DNA of 64,000 nt from contig NZ_JAJUOS010000003.1 in NCBI RefSeq assembly GCF_021378075.1, forward strand, positions 1 through 64,000, in the 5' to 3' direction. Position 1 is the first letter of the stretch, and each line of letters starts with the position of its first letter. Made by a program: the position numbers and the translations under genes. Below are positions 36,304 to 45,457 of the stretch, piece by piece. A model generated the notes under the pieces. It saw nothing but the letters and a program-made list of their open reading frames with translations, had not been told where the DNA came from and did not search any database. This stretch comes from Rhodobacter flavimaris (lineage in GTDB: Bacteria > Pseudomonadota > Alphaproteobacteria > Rhodobacterales > Rhodobacteraceae).

Positions 36304-37062
36304 ATGGCAGCGATGACAAACGCTCACGCCCCCTTTTCCGAACCACATCCCGAGGTCCTGCCGCTCGGGCTCGATGGCGTGTTGGTGCGCTTTGCGCTGC
36401 GCTTCGATGCGGGCGCCAACCGCGCCGCCCGTGCGCTTGTCGCCTCGCTTGAGGCCGCACCCCTGCCCGGCCAGGTCGAGTGCGTTTCGGCGCTGGCCTC
36501 GACGCTCGTACGCTTCGACCGCATGGCGACAACGCGCGCCTTCATCGAACAGGCGCTGCGCGAACGTCTGCTCGATATCGCACATACCCCAACGCACCCC
36601 GAGCGAATCTGGCGCATCCCGGCCAGTTTCGGCGGCGAGAACGGCCCGCAACTCACACAGGTCGCGCAGATCGCCGGGCTTGGCGAGGCCGCGCTGATCG
36701 ACCAGCTTTGCGCAAGCCCGCTTGACGTTCTGGCCATCGGTTTCGCCCCAGGCCAGCCCTATCTCGGCCTCTTGCCCGCGAATTGGGAGATGCCGCGCCT
36801 GAGCGCCCTGACCCCCGAGGTGCCCGCCGGGGCCATCGTGACCGCGATCCGCCAGATCGTTCTGTTTGCCAATGCCTCGCCCACCGGGTGGCGCTGGCTG
36901 GGGCGCTGCGCCTTCCGCCCCTTCCAGTTGCACGCCGAAAACCCGGTGCCGCTGCGCGCAGGCGACGGCGTGCAATTCATCCCCGTCGAGCACAGCGCAC
37001 TCAGCGCTATTGAGGCCACCGGCGACCCGATGGGCGGCGCCCGGCTGGAGCGCGCATCGTGA
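36304..37062 (+). CDS. pxpB: 5-oxoprolinase subunit PxpB (KipI-like)
   Basis: 252-aa carboxyltransferase-domain subunit 1 of the prokaryotic 5-oxoprolinase PxpABC, which opens 5-oxoproline (pyroglutamate) to glutamate with ATP. The region AIGFAPGQPYLGLL followed by LSALTPEVPAGAIVTA matches the conserved GFAPGFAYLG and PRxxVPAGSV blocks of the family. The start is uncertain: a TTG at 36277 would overlap the previous stop, ATGs at 36304 and 36313 are more likely. It is translationally coupled to pxpC by GTGA. Confidence 0.9.
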   Translation: MAAMTNAHAPFSEPHPEVLPLGLDGVLVRFALRFDAGANRAARALVASLEAAPLPGQVECVSALASTLVRFDRMATTRAFIEQALRERLLDIAHTPTHPERIWRIPASFGGENGPQLTQVAQIAGLGEAALIDQLCASPLDVLAIGFAPGQPYLGLLPANWEMPRLSALTPEVPAGAIVTAIRQIVLFANASPTGWRWLGRCAFRPFQLHAENPVPLRAGDGVQFIPVEHSALSAIEATGDPMGGARLERAS

Positions 37063-38075
37063 GTGGCTGGCTCGACATTCTCAGCATCGGTCCCAGTGTC
37101 ACGGTGCAAGACCTCGGCCGTCCGGGGCATCTGGCTCAGGGCCTTAGCCCAGGTGGCGCCACCGACCGCCGCGCGATTTACGAGGCGGCGGCCCTGCTTG
37201 GCCAGGCCACCCCGCGCGCCTGCCTTGAGATGGCGGGAATGGGCGGGCGGTTTCGGTTGACCCTTGATACGCGGATTGCCCTGACCGGCGCACCGATGCG
37301 CGCGCTGCTTGAGGGCGAGGCGCTGCGCTGGAACGCCTCGCATCTGCTGCCCGCCGGTTCGGTGCTGGACATTGGCGCCTGTGAGAGCGGCGCCTTCGGT
37401 TATCTCAGCGTTGGCGGAGGGCTGGCCTGCACGCCCCTGATCGGCGCCCAATCCGCCCATCTTGCGGCGGGCATCGGGCACCGGCTGCAACCCGCAGACC
37501 GCCTGCCGCTTCTTGCCGACCCCACGCCAGACGCGCCATGCCTTGCCTTGACGCCCGAGCCACGTCTTTCCGGCGGAACCCTGCGGGTCATCCCCGGCCC
37601 ACAAACAGCGCTATTTAGCGCGGACGAGCGCGCGCGGTTCTTCGCCACCGCCTTCACCGTCACGCGCGGCAACCGTCAGGGCGTGACCTTGGCCCATTCC
37701 GGCGCACCCTTCGCGCCCGAGGCCGCAGGCTCTCTCGTCTCCGACCTGATCACCTCGGGCGATATCCAGATGACCGGCGCAGGGGTGCCGATGGTGCTGC
37801 TGGCCGAATGCCAGACCGTCGGCGGCTATCCGCGGCTTGGCACCATCCTGCCCGTCGATCTGCCGATATTAGCTCAGGCAAGCCCCGGAACCACGCTGCG
37901 CTTTCGCGAAATTGGTCTGCCCGAGGCCGAAGCCGCCAGTCCGCCCGAAAGCCAGTGGCTGGCGCCGCTCCGGCGTGCCTGCCAGCCGCTTATCCGCAGC
38001 CCGCATGACATCGCCGACCTGCTTGGCTATCAACTGATCTCAGGCATGGTGCGCGGCGACGAGGAGGGAACATGA
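37059..38075 (+). CDS. pxpC: 5-oxoprolinase subunit PxpC (KipA-like)
   Basis: 338-aa biotin-dependent-carboxyltransferase-fold subunit 2 of 5-oxoprolinase, starting GTG at 37059. Signatures: IGPSVTVQDLGRPGHLAQGL at the N terminus, SPGGATDRRAIYEAAALLGQ, ALTGAPMRALLEG, and the ECQTVGGYPRLGTILPVDLP block near the C terminus. It overlaps both neighbours by 4 bases (GTGA before, ATGA after), so pxpB-pxpC-pxpA is a single coupled unit. Confidence 0.93.
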   Translation: MSGWLDILSIGPSVTVQDLGRPGHLAQGLSPGGATDRRAIYEAAALLGQATPRACLEMAGMGGRFRLTLDTRIALTGAPMRALLEGEALRWNASHLLPAGSVLDIGACESGAFGYLSVGGGLACTPLIGAQSAHLAAGIGHRLQPADRLPLLADPTPDAPCLALTPEPRLSGGTLRVIPGPQTALFSADERARFFATAFTVTRGNRQGVTLAHSGAPFAPEAAGSLVSDLITSGDIQMTGAGVPMVLLAECQTVGGYPRLGTILPVDLPILAQASPGTTLRFREIGLPEAEAASPPESQWLAPLRRACQPLIRSPHDIADLLGYQLISGMVRGDEEGT

Positions 38076-38809
38076 AGGTCGATCTGAACGCCGATATGGG
38101 AGAGGGCAGCGGCTCGGACGCTGAACTGCTTGAGGTGATTACCTCGGCCAATATCTGTTGCGGGCTGCACGCTGGCAGCGCCGGGCTGATGGCGCAGACC
38201 CTGCGCGCGGCGGCGGCGGCGGGTGTTGGCCTTGGCGCCCATCCGGGATTTGACGACCGCGCGAATTTCGGCCGCACCCGGATGCATCTTTCTGCCAACG
38301 AGCTGGCCGATCTGATCGCGTATCAGACCGGGGCCGCGCGGGCCGTGGCCGAATCTAACGGATTGAAACTGCGTCACTTCAAGCTGCATGGCGCGCTGTC
38401 GAACATGGCCTCGGAAAATGCCGCGATGGCCGAAACCTGTTATCGCGCCGCGCTGGCGGTGCAGCCCGATCTGGTGCTGATGGTTCTGGCTGCAACCGCG
38501 CAGGAGCAAGTCGCGCGGGCGTTGACGCATCAGGTCGCCGCCGAGATTTTCGCCGATCGCGCCTATAACCCTGACGCGACGCTGGTCGATCGCCGCCTGC
38601 CCGGCGCGGTCCTGCATGACCCCGATTTCGCGGCCGAGCGTATCCTGTCGATGCTGCGCGAAGGCGCGATCATCGCCGAGAACGGCCACCGCATCCCCTC
38701 GCGTATCGACACGATCTGCCTGCATGGCGACACGCCCGAGGCGGTCGCCATGGCCCGCGCGCTACGCGCGAGGCTAGAAGGTGCGGGTGTCACACTTAGC
38801 GCGCTTTAA
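38072..38809 (+). CDS. pxpA: 5-oxoprolinase subunit PxpA (LamB/YcsF family)
   Basis: 245-aa subunit of 5-oxoprolinase. The family start VDLNADMGEGSGSDAELLE, the NICCGLHAGSAGLM segment, GAHPGFDDRANFGRT, and KLHGALSNMA with metal or substrate-binding histidines are present, as is the ICLHGDTPEAV motif at the end. Its stop overlaps the stop of the convergent cytochrome gene. Confidence 0.95.
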   Translation: MKVDLNADMGEGSGSDAELLEVITSANICCGLHAGSAGLMAQTLRAAAAAGVGLGAHPGFDDRANFGRTRMHLSANELADLIAYQTGAARAVAESNGLKLRHFKLHGALSNMASENAAMAETCYRAALAVQPDLVLMVLAATAQEQVARALTHQVAAEIFADRAYNPDATLVDRRLPGAVLHDPDFAAERILSMLREGAIIAENGHRIPSRIDTICLHGDTPEAVAMARALRARLEGAGVTLSAL

Positions 38810-39069
38810 CGCTCGGCGAGCCAGGCTGCGATATCGGCCGCCGCTGTCGCTCCGGGGGAGTGGTGCGTGGCGATGAACGCCTCGAGCCGCGCCGCGCGGG
38901 CCGCACTGTCGCTGGCCGCGAAATCCGGCCCGAGCCGGGTCAGAATGACGGACGGGTCGCGATGGCAACGCGCACAAGCGCGCTTATAGGCAGCTTCCCC
39001 GGCGAGCGAATCCGCAGCCCAAGCGGGTGCACCAACAAGCAACAGAGAAACCAGAAAGCCTCGCATCAT
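38806..39069 (-). CDS. Small exported c-type cytochrome
   Basis: 87-aa protein with signal peptide (FLVSLLLVGAPAWAAD) and one heme motif CARCH at residues 32-36. After the heme site there is no methionine, so the usual Met axial ligand is missing; a His (THHSPG) or no sixth ligand is more likely. The length is short for a cytochrome c domain. Its start overlaps the lpxB stop region by 4 bases, which suggests read-through from the lpx operon, and it converges on pxpA. Confidence 0.85.
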   Translation of the reverse strand: MMRGFLVSLLLVGAPAWAADSLAGEAAYKRACARCHRDPSVILTRLGPDFAASDSAARAARLEAFIATHHSPGATAAADIAAWLAER

Positions 39070-40229
39070 CGGGCGTTTCGCGGCGCGTCCAGCACCGACA
39101 GAACCGATCGCGCCGCCCGCAGACCGGGGTCTTCGCCGCCCTCGCCAAGGCGCTGCATCGTCAGCTCCATCGCCACCAGCTGTTGCTGACGCAGGTCGTC
39201 ATGCTCCAGCAGTTCCAGCATCGCGCTGGCGATCAGGCCGGGGCGGCAGCGCGGCCCGAGATATTCGGGCACAGCGCGGGTCTCTGACACCAGGTTGACC
39301 AGCGTCACCGTATCGATCCGCAGCATCCGCGAGGCGATATGCCAGGTCAGGAAGTTCGCATCATAGGCGATGATCATGGGCGTGCGCGCAGCGGCCAACT
39401 CGAGACTGACGGTCCCCGAGGCCGCAAGCGCCAGATCGGCCGCAGCGAAGGCCGCACGCTTGGCTGCGGGGTCTTCGACCACGATCGGCGGGACCGGCCA
39501 GCGCGCCGACATCTCGCGCACCATGTCCGACACGCCCCGCACCGTGGGCAGGACGACGCGCAGGCCAGGCTCGCGGTCGCGCAGTCGCATCAGCGCCTCG
39601 TCAAAGCGCGGCGCAAGGCGCTTCACCTCCCCCGCGCGGGAGCCCGGCAGGCAGACGACCAGAGGCTGATCCGGGGCGATCTGGTGCGCGGAACGGAAGG
39701 CGCTGGCGTCTTCGTCTGAGGCGCGCGGCTCGGCCACGACCGGATGGCCGACGAAATCGCAGCTCATCCCGGCCGCTTCCATATAGGGCGGCTCAAAGGG
39801 GAATAGCGCCAGAACGTGATCGATCACCTCGGCCATCTTGGCCGCGCGCCCGGGACGCCAGGCCCAGACCGAGGGTGCGACGTAATGGATGGTGCGCAAA
39901 TCGGGCTGCGCCGCACGGGCCAGCCGCGCGACGCGCAGGCAGAAATCGGGGCTGTCAATGGTGATCAGCGCGTCAGGCGCCAGCCGCGTCACGGCCTCGG
40001 CGGTCTCGGCGATACGGCGCTTGAGATGGCGGTATTTCGGCAAGACCTCCATCAGGCCCATGACCGACAGCTCCTCCATCGCGAAAAGCGAGGTCAGCCC
40101 CTCCGCCTCCATCAGCGGCCCGCCGATGCCGTGGAATTCGACCTCGGGGGAGAGGGACTTGAGCCCGGCCATCAGCGCCGCGCCGAGTTTGTCCCCCGAA
40201 GCCTCCCCCGCGATCAAAAACAGCTTCAT
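39066..40229 (-). CDS. lpxB: Lipid-A-disaccharide synthase
   Basis: 387-aa glycosyltransferase of family GT19 that joins UDP-2,3-diacylglucosamine and lipid X into the lipid A disaccharide at the inner membrane. The N terminus KLFLIAGEASGDKLGAALM, then FHGIGGPLMEAEGL and HYVAPSVWAWRPGRA, FPFEPPYM and LPGSRAGEVKRLAP are all diagnostic. It is coupled to lpxI by ATGA. Confidence 0.97.
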   Translation of the reverse strand: MKLFLIAGEASGDKLGAALMAGLKSLSPEVEFHGIGGPLMEAEGLTSLFAMEELSVMGLMEVLPKYRHLKRRIAETAEAVTRLAPDALITIDSPDFCLRVARLARAAQPDLRTIHYVAPSVWAWRPGRAAKMAEVIDHVLALFPFEPPYMEAAGMSCDFVGHPVVAEPRASDEDASAFRSAHQIAPDQPLVVCLPGSRAGEVKRLAPRFDEALMRLRDREPGLRVVLPTVRGVSDMVREMSARWPVPPIVVEDPAAKRAAFAAADLALAASGTVSLELAAARTPMIIAYDANFLTWHIASRMLRIDTVTLVNLVSETRAVPEYLGPRCRPGLIASAMLELLEHDDLRQQQLVAMELTMQRLGEGGEDPGLRAARSVLSVLDAPRNAR

Positions 40230-41038
40230 GGTTCGCGCGCCCAGAGGAAAAGCCCCGCCTCTTCGGCTGCGGCGATGGTCGCGGCGCGGTCAAGCAGCAA
40301 GACCCCGCCCGCCTCGAAGGCGATCCCGGCAAGCCCTGCCGCCGCCGCGCGGGCAACGGTTTCCGGGCCAAGCGCGGGTAGGTCGATGCGGCGATCCTGA
40401 CCGGGTTTTGGTGCCTTGTAAAAGACCCCGCGCGCGCCCTTCGGATCTGGCTTAAGCCCTTGATGCAGAGCCGCGAATTCCAGCATCGCGTCGGTTCCGG
40501 GCAGCGCCTCGGTCGCCAGGCAAAGGCCTTGCGCCACGACCGCACCCTGCCCCACATCGGCTGCGCCAAGCGCCGCGACAATCTCGGCGCCGCGCGCTGC
40601 GTCGCGCAGATCCGCGTCGGAGGGCGTGCCGGTCAGGATGCCCGCGCCGGGCACGAGGTCGGGCGCGATCTCATCGGCGCCGACAACCGTCAGGCCCCAT
40701 TCCTCGAACAGCTCGATTACCGCTCGCAAGGTCGCGTCGTCGCCTGCCTGAATGGCCGGAAGCAGGCGCGGCACGAGGCTTGCGGTGCGCATATCGAATA
40801 GCTCGGCCTCAAGACGCGGACGGCGCATGGCCCCGGCAAAACAAACCCGTTGGATCCCGCGATCCACCAGCGCGTCCAGAAAGACCGCCAGCCGCTCGAT
40901 CCGGAAGCGCAGCGGTTCGGCGCCCGGAATTTCGCAGGCAAAGCCGTCCAGCTCGCAAATCAGCATCCCCGGCGCGGCCTGAGCCAGCAGGCGGGGCAAG
41001 GCTCCGGTCCCGGCGATCAACGCCGTCGCACTACTCAT
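40226..41038 (-). CDS. lpxI: UDP-2,3-diacylglucosamine diphosphatase LpxI
   Basis: 270-aa LpxI, the alphaproteobacterial replacement for LpxH, releasing lipid X and UMP from UDP-2,3-diacylglucosamine. Diagnostic stretches are ALIAGTGALPRLLA, LTVVGADEIAPDLVPGAG, GAVVAQGLCLATEALPGTDAM and DLPALGPETVARAAAAGLAG. It is overlapped by 4 bases at both ends, between lpxA and lpxB. Confidence 0.95.
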   Translation of the reverse strand: MSSATALIAGTGALPRLLAQAAPGMLICELDGFACEIPGAEPLRFRIERLAVFLDALVDRGIQRVCFAGAMRRPRLEAELFDMRTASLVPRLLPAIQAGDDATLRAVIELFEEWGLTVVGADEIAPDLVPGAGILTGTPSDADLRDAARGAEIVAALGAADVGQGAVVAQGLCLATEALPGTDAMLEFAALHQGLKPDPKGARGVFYKAPKPGQDRRIDLPALGPETVARAAAAGLAGIAFEAGGVLLLDRAATIAAAEEAGLFLWAREP

Positions 41039-41829
41039 CGCGGGGTCAGGAAGCTGCGGTCCGACGGACCGAGGATGAAATCGAGCACCTCACGCGCCAG
41101 ATCGCTTTCGATCCCCTCGTCGTTCAGCTTGCGGGCTTGCTCGCGGAAGTTGCCCTCGGAGAGCGCCATGTAGAGCTCACGCAGTGCGCTGATCTCGGCC
41201 CGTGCCGTGCCGCGCCGCTTGAGCCCGACAAGGTTGAGCCCCTCAAGCCCCGCCCGAGGGCCTGCCACCAGCGCATGCGGGATGACATCGGCCGTCACCA
41301 TCGAAAGCGCCCCGATGATCGCGCCGCGCCCGATGCGCACCCACTGGTGCACGCCCGACAGACCGCCGACGATCACGTCATCCTCAAGATGGCAATGCCC
41401 GGCGATCGCGACCGAGTTCACCAGGATCACGCGATCGCCGATCTGCACATCATGCGCCACATGGCTGTTGGCCATGAACAGGCAGTCGTCGCCGACCTGG
41501 GTCAGGCCGCCGCCACCCTCGGTCCCGGCGTTCATCGTGACATATTCGCGAATGCGGTTGCGCGCGCCGATCACCAGACGGGTGCGCTCGCCCTTGAACT
41601 TGAGATCCTGCGGGATCTGGCCAAGCGAGGCGAAGGGGAACACGGTCGTGCCCTCGCCGATCTCGGTCCAGCCGGTGATGACGACATGCGATTTCAGCTC
41701 GACCCCGGCGGCAAGCACCACCTCGGGTCCGACGTGGCAAAACGGGCCGATATGGCAGCCCTCGCCGATGACCGCCCCGTCCTCGATCACCGCGGAGGGA
41801 TGGATGACCGCGCTCTGGTCAATGGCCAT
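41035..41829 (-). CDS. lpxA: UDP-N-acetylglucosamine acyltransferase
   Basis: 264-aa left-handed beta-helix acyltransferase starting lipid A synthesis. Hexapeptide repeats run through residues 1-190 (IHPSAVIEDGAVIGEGCHIG, VVLAAGVELKSHVVI). The catalytic His is in NSHVAHDVQIGD, and NSVAIAGHCHLEDDVIVGG follows. The C-terminal helical domain is present. It starts 4 bases downstream of the fabZ stop. Confidence 0.97.
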   Translation of the reverse strand: MAIDQSAVIHPSAVIEDGAVIGEGCHIGPFCHVGPEVVLAAGVELKSHVVITGWTEIGEGTTVFPFASLGQIPQDLKFKGERTRLVIGARNRIREYVTMNAGTEGGGGLTQVGDDCLFMANSHVAHDVQIGDRVILVNSVAIAGHCHLEDDVIVGGLSGVHQWVRIGRGAIIGALSMVTADVIPHALVAGPRAGLEGLNLVGLKRRGTARAEISALRELYMALSEGNFREQARKLNDEGIESDLAREVLDFILGPSDRSFLTPR

Positions 41830-41833
41830 GCGC

Positions 41834-42295
41834 TTACCCCTTCAGGTCCATCATCGCGGTGAATTCCGCCGAGGCGGCAAGCTCGTCGCCAACCTTGGCG
41901 ACGCCTTCGAACTTCCAGATCTTGCCACCGCCGCGCAGCGCCTTCACGTGCAGCTCAAGGCAGTCGCCCGGCACCACCATGCGGCGGAACTTGGCCTTGT
42001 CGATGCCCATGAAATAGGTCAGCAGATCCTTGCCGATGACATCCATCGACACGCCCACCAGAACCGCCGCCGTCTGCGCCAGCGCCTCGACGATCAGCAC
42101 GCCCGGCATGATCGGCTTCGAGGGGAAGTGCCCTTCGAAATGCGGCTCGTTGCAGGTCACCATCTTGATCCCGACGGCGGTTTCATTCGGTACGATATCG
42201 CGCACCTTGTCGATCATCAGGAAGGGGTAACGGTGCGGAATGATCTGCTTGATCAGGTCCAGATCGGCCGAGGTATGGGGGGCGGGTTCGGTCAT
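41834..42295 (-). CDS. fabZ: 3-hydroxyacyl-ACP dehydratase FabZ
   Basis: 153-aa hotdog-fold dehydratase of fatty acid synthesis. The catalytic His and Glu lie in [24 protein letters not shown] (read in parts), and [14 protein letters not shown] is the family N-terminal motif. ATG at 42295 ([10 protein letters not shown]) is preferred; a longer reading from 42370 has no support. The usual lpxD is not between ompH and fabZ in this window. Confidence 0.96.
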   Translation of the reverse strand: MTEPAPHTSADLDLIKQIIPHRYPFLMIDKVRDIVPNETAVGIKMVTCNEPHFEGHFPSKPIMPGVLIVEALAQTAAVLVGVSMDVIGKDLLTYFMGIDKAKFRRMVVPGDCLELHVKALRGGGKIWKFEGVAKVGDELAASAEFTAMMDLKG

Positions 42296-42381
42296 GAGAC
42301 CTCCTTCGAATACAGTTGGCCGGAATGGCCCGTTGCTGACTTTGCTAGCAACCACGCGCCCCCTTGGCAAGGATCGGGCGC

Positions 42382-42975
42382 TTACTCGGACGAGGGCGTC
42401 GCAGGCGTGGCAGCCTCCGAGGCGGGCGGAGGCGCGCCCGCGCCAAGCCGGTCATCGACCAGTGCGATCATCTCGTCGGTGACATCGAGGCGCGACAGCG
42501 CACGGATCACGGCGCGGGTGTCGATGACGATCCCGCCTCCGTTGCCCTCAAGATATTCATCCAGTAGCGGCAGCACCTGGGCGGTGAAGGCCTGACGTTC
42601 ATCCTCAAGTAGCCGCGAAAGCGCCTGCGCCTTGTTGCGCTGCTCATTGCGGATATCGGTGGTGCGCTTGTCGAATGCCTCTGCGGCGGCCCGGAAGGCC
42701 TCGGGATCCATGGTCGCGCGCTGATCGGTCAGGGCGCGCTCCTCGGCGATCAGTTCCTCGGCGATCCTGCTGTTTTCTGCGTTCAGCTTGGCCGAGGCCT
42801 CCGCCAGATCGGCCCGCACCCGCTCGCCCCATTTCGAGCCTTCGAACAGGCGCTCCCAGTCGAGCGTGACGATCTGCTGGGATGCGGGTGCCGGAGCCTC
42901 TTGCGCCAACGCGCCCCCGGAAAAAGCAACGAGCGCCGCCAGAAGCGCCGCTCGCAGTGCCGACTTTGCAGTCAT
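42382..42975 (-). CDS. OmpH/Skp-family periplasmic chaperone
   Basis: 197-aa exported protein with signal peptide ([19 protein letters not shown]). The mature part starts [18 protein letters not shown] and continues in a long charged coiled coil (about residues 60-150, rich in AE/RL/NK), the tentacle region of Skp that holds unfolded outer-membrane proteins. The C terminus [15 protein letters not shown] is low-complexity. It lies directly behind bamA, its functional partner. Confidence 0.9.
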   Translation of the reverse strand: MTAKSALRAALLAALVAFSGGALAQEAPAPASQQIVTLDWERLFEGSKWGERVRADLAEASAKLNAENSRIAEELIAEERALTDQRATMDPEAFRAAAEAFDKRTTDIRNEQRNKAQALSRLLEDERQAFTAQVLPLLDEYLEGNGGGIVIDTRAVIRALSRLDVTDEMIALVDDRLGAGAPPPASEAATPATPSSE

Positions 42976-42992
42976 CAGACCCACGTCCGACC

Positions 42993-45326
42993 TCAGAACT
43001 TGGTCGAGATCGTCAGGTCGAACACCTGCTCTTCGTCGTAGTCTTCTTTCTTGATCGCCTTGGCGATGTTGAAGCGCAGCGGGCCGATCGGCGTGCTCCA
43101 GAACACCGACACGCCGATGGACGAGCGCAGGTTCATGCTGTCATCAACCTCGTTGCCACCCGTCCCAAGCGTATCATCAAGCCCCCAGACCGAGCCCACA
43201 TCCATGAACACACCGCCCGAGATCCCGTATTCTTCGGGAAGCCCCAAGGGGAACTCGGATTCAAGACGAAGCGCGGCGAAATACTTGCCGCCAAGCGCAT
43301 CTTCGTTATCGGCATAAAGGTCTCGCGGGCCATAGCCCCAGCTTTCGAAGCCGCGCACCTGACCGTTGCCCGAGAAACGGTCGAGAATGGTCAGGTTCGT
43401 ATCGCCCCGTGCGTGGATCGCTCCACCTTCAAGTTCGGCGCGCAGGGTCACCTCTTCCTGGAAGATCTTACGCTCGACACGCGCCAGAGCGGTGGTCGAC
43501 AGGGCTTCGACATCACCGCCAAACCCGGCCAGGTCCTGGCTGAAGCGGAAGGTCAGGCCCCAACGCGGATCGATCGAGGTCGTTCGGGTGTCGTAGGTAT
43601 AGGTATAGCCGAACGACGACGAATCCTGCTTTCCGGCCTCACGCTGAAGGATCTCGGACGAGTCGGTCGTAACATCGAACAGATCATCGCGCGAATAGGT
43701 GTAGCGCGTCTCAAGTCGGCCATTGCGCGAAATCGGGAATTCAAGCGCAGGCGAGATCCCCATGCGCTTCGTAGAATAGTAGTTGTTGTCGTTTTCCGAG
43801 GTCGTGTACCAGGCGCTGAACTTTCCTTTCAGATCGCGCCCCAGCAAGTAGGGCTCGATAAAGGTCAGGCTGTTCTTCTGGTTGTCCGAACTGGTGCTGA
43901 CCGAAAGCCCAAGATACTGGCCGCGACCGAGGAAGTTCGATTCCTGCAGATCAAGCGTCACGCCAAAGCCCGCCTCGACACCGTAGCTTGCGCCGATACC
44001 GAACGAGCCGGTGGGCTGTTCCTGCACGTTGACGTCCACGATCACCTGATCTTCGGCCGAACCCTGACGCGAATTCACGTCGGCGGTCGAGAAAAAGCCA
44101 AGTGCCCGGATGCGTTCGGCCGAGTTGCGGATCTCGCGCGGGTTGAAGGGGTCGCCTTCGACGGTGCGGAACTCGCGACGGACAACCTTGTCCAGCGTCG
44201 TGGTGTTGCCCTCGATGTCGATGCGTTCGACGAAAATGCGCGGGCCGCGCACCAGCGCGAACTCCAGATCCAGCGTCTGGTCGCGGTCATTGCGGGTCAC
44301 GCGCGGCTCGACGCGCACGAATTGCGCACCCTTGCGCAGTGCCAGTTCTTCCATCCGGGTGATGGCAAGGTCCACCGCGTTGGGCGAGTAGACGACACCC
44401 GTGCGGATCTTGGCCTGCTTCTGGAATTCCTCGGCGTCGAGTTCCGCGACCTCGGAAACTGTGGTCACCGAGCCGAACTTGAACTGCTGCCCTTCGCGCA
44501 CGTTGAAGGTCATGAAGAAGCCGTCACGCTCGCGTGCCATCTCGGAGGAAACCCCGGTGACCTCGACATCGACATAGCCGCGCGAGCGGTAGAAGTCGGT
44601 CAGCAGCTGACGGTCAAGCTCGACGCGATCGGCGACGAAAGTGTCGCGCTGGATGATCTGACGGAACAGACCGGCCTGTTTGGTCGAAAGAACGTTGCGC
44701 AGCTTGCGGTCGGAATAGGCGCGGTTGCCGGTGAACGAGATACGCTCAACCTCGGACACCTTGCCTTCCTTGATCTCGAAGGCCACGTCCACGCGGTTGC
44801 CGTCGCGACGAATGATCTTGGGATCGACGCGGGCGGCAAAGCGGCCAGCCTGGGAATACGCCTCGACGATCTTGTTCGCGTCGGCCTCGACGGTGGCGGG
44901 CGAGTAGACCTTGCGCGACTGGGTCGTGACGATCTTCGCAAGCTCTTCGTCCTTCAGGCGCTTGTTGCCTTCGAAGTTGACGATATTGACGGTAGGGTAT
45001 TCCTGAACGCGGATCACAAGGGTGTTGCCCTGCGGCACCAGCTCGACCTTTTCGAACAGCCCCGAGGCCTGCAGGCGCTTATAGGCATCGTTCAGACCAC
45101 CGGCCGAGATCGCCTGCCACTTACCGATTCCGGCGAAGGTGATGATGGTCTGCGGTTCGATCCGCTCATTGCCCTCGATCACGAGCTGGCTGAACTGGTA
45201 ATCCTGCGCGGTGGCGAACTGCGGCGTGGCCGTCCAAACCATTGCAACGGAAAGCAAAATTGCCGCTTTCCTGGAAAGCGTCTTAGCAGCAGGCAGCCCG
45301 ACCCCACGTTGCAGCCAGTTGTTCAT
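42993..45326 (-). CDS. bamA: Outer membrane protein assembly factor BamA
   Basis: 777-aa Omp85 protein that inserts beta-barrels into the outer membrane. ATG at 45326 starts a signal sequence (RKAAILLSVAMVWTATPQFATA). Five POTRA domains span about residues 50-420 (QFSQLVIEGNERIE, VNIVNFEGNKRLKDEEL, VERISFTGNRAYSDRKL), then the barrel with the conserved lid-lock motif region GLRFNIAKAIKKED near the end and a C-terminal Phe (DLTISTKF). It has its own promoter region, because a terminator lies between it and the upstream small gene. Confidence 0.97.
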   Translation of the reverse strand: MNNWLQRGVGLPAAKTLSRKAAILLSVAMVWTATPQFATAQDYQFSQLVIEGNERIEPQTIITFAGIGKWQAISAGGLNDAYKRLQASGLFEKVELVPQGNTLVIRVQEYPTVNIVNFEGNKRLKDEELAKIVTTQSRKVYSPATVEADANKIVEAYSQAGRFAARVDPKIIRRDGNRVDVAFEIKEGKVSEVERISFTGNRAYSDRKLRNVLSTKQAGLFRQIIQRDTFVADRVELDRQLLTDFYRSRGYVDVEVTGVSSEMARERDGFFMTFNVREGQQFKFGSVTTVSEVAELDAEEFQKQAKIRTGVVYSPNAVDLAITRMEELALRKGAQFVRVEPRVTRNDRDQTLDLEFALVRGPRIFVERIDIEGNTTTLDKVVRREFRTVEGDPFNPREIRNSAERIRALGFFSTADVNSRQGSAEDQVIVDVNVQEQPTGSFGIGASYGVEAGFGVTLDLQESNFLGRGQYLGLSVSTSSDNQKNSLTFIEPYLLGRDLKGKFSAWYTTSENDNNYYSTKRMGISPALEFPISRNGRLETRYTYSRDDLFDVTTDSSEILQREAGKQDSSSFGYTYTYDTRTTSIDPRWGLTFRFSQDLAGFGGDVEALSTTALARVERKIFQEEVTLRAELEGGAIHARGDTNLTILDRFSGNGQVRGFESWGYGPRDLYADNEDALGGKYFAALRLESEFPLGLPEEYGISGGVFMDVGSVWGLDDTLGTGGNEVDDSMNLRSSIGVSVFWSTPIGPLRFNIAKAIKKEDYDEEQVFDLTISTKF

Positions 45327-45398
45327 TGCCCTTACCCCGCCCCTTGGCATTTCTCTTCCCCAAAGTGACTACCGGGAAAGCCCGATATTGTCAAAAGC

Positions 45399-45427
45399 AC
45401 AGGGCGCAGGATTAACCTGCGCCCTGT
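45399..45427 (-). terminator. Intrinsic terminator between the small membrane protein gene and bamA
   Basis: A perfect 12-bp stem ACAGGGCGCAGG / CCTGCGCCCTGT with a 5-nt loop, followed on the minus strand by GCTTTTG. It lies 31 bases after the small gene's stop and separates the pyrH-to-rseP transcript from bamA. Confidence 0.8.
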
Positions 45428-45457
45428 AGGAATTTCACTTGGGATGGGGTGCCCGCG

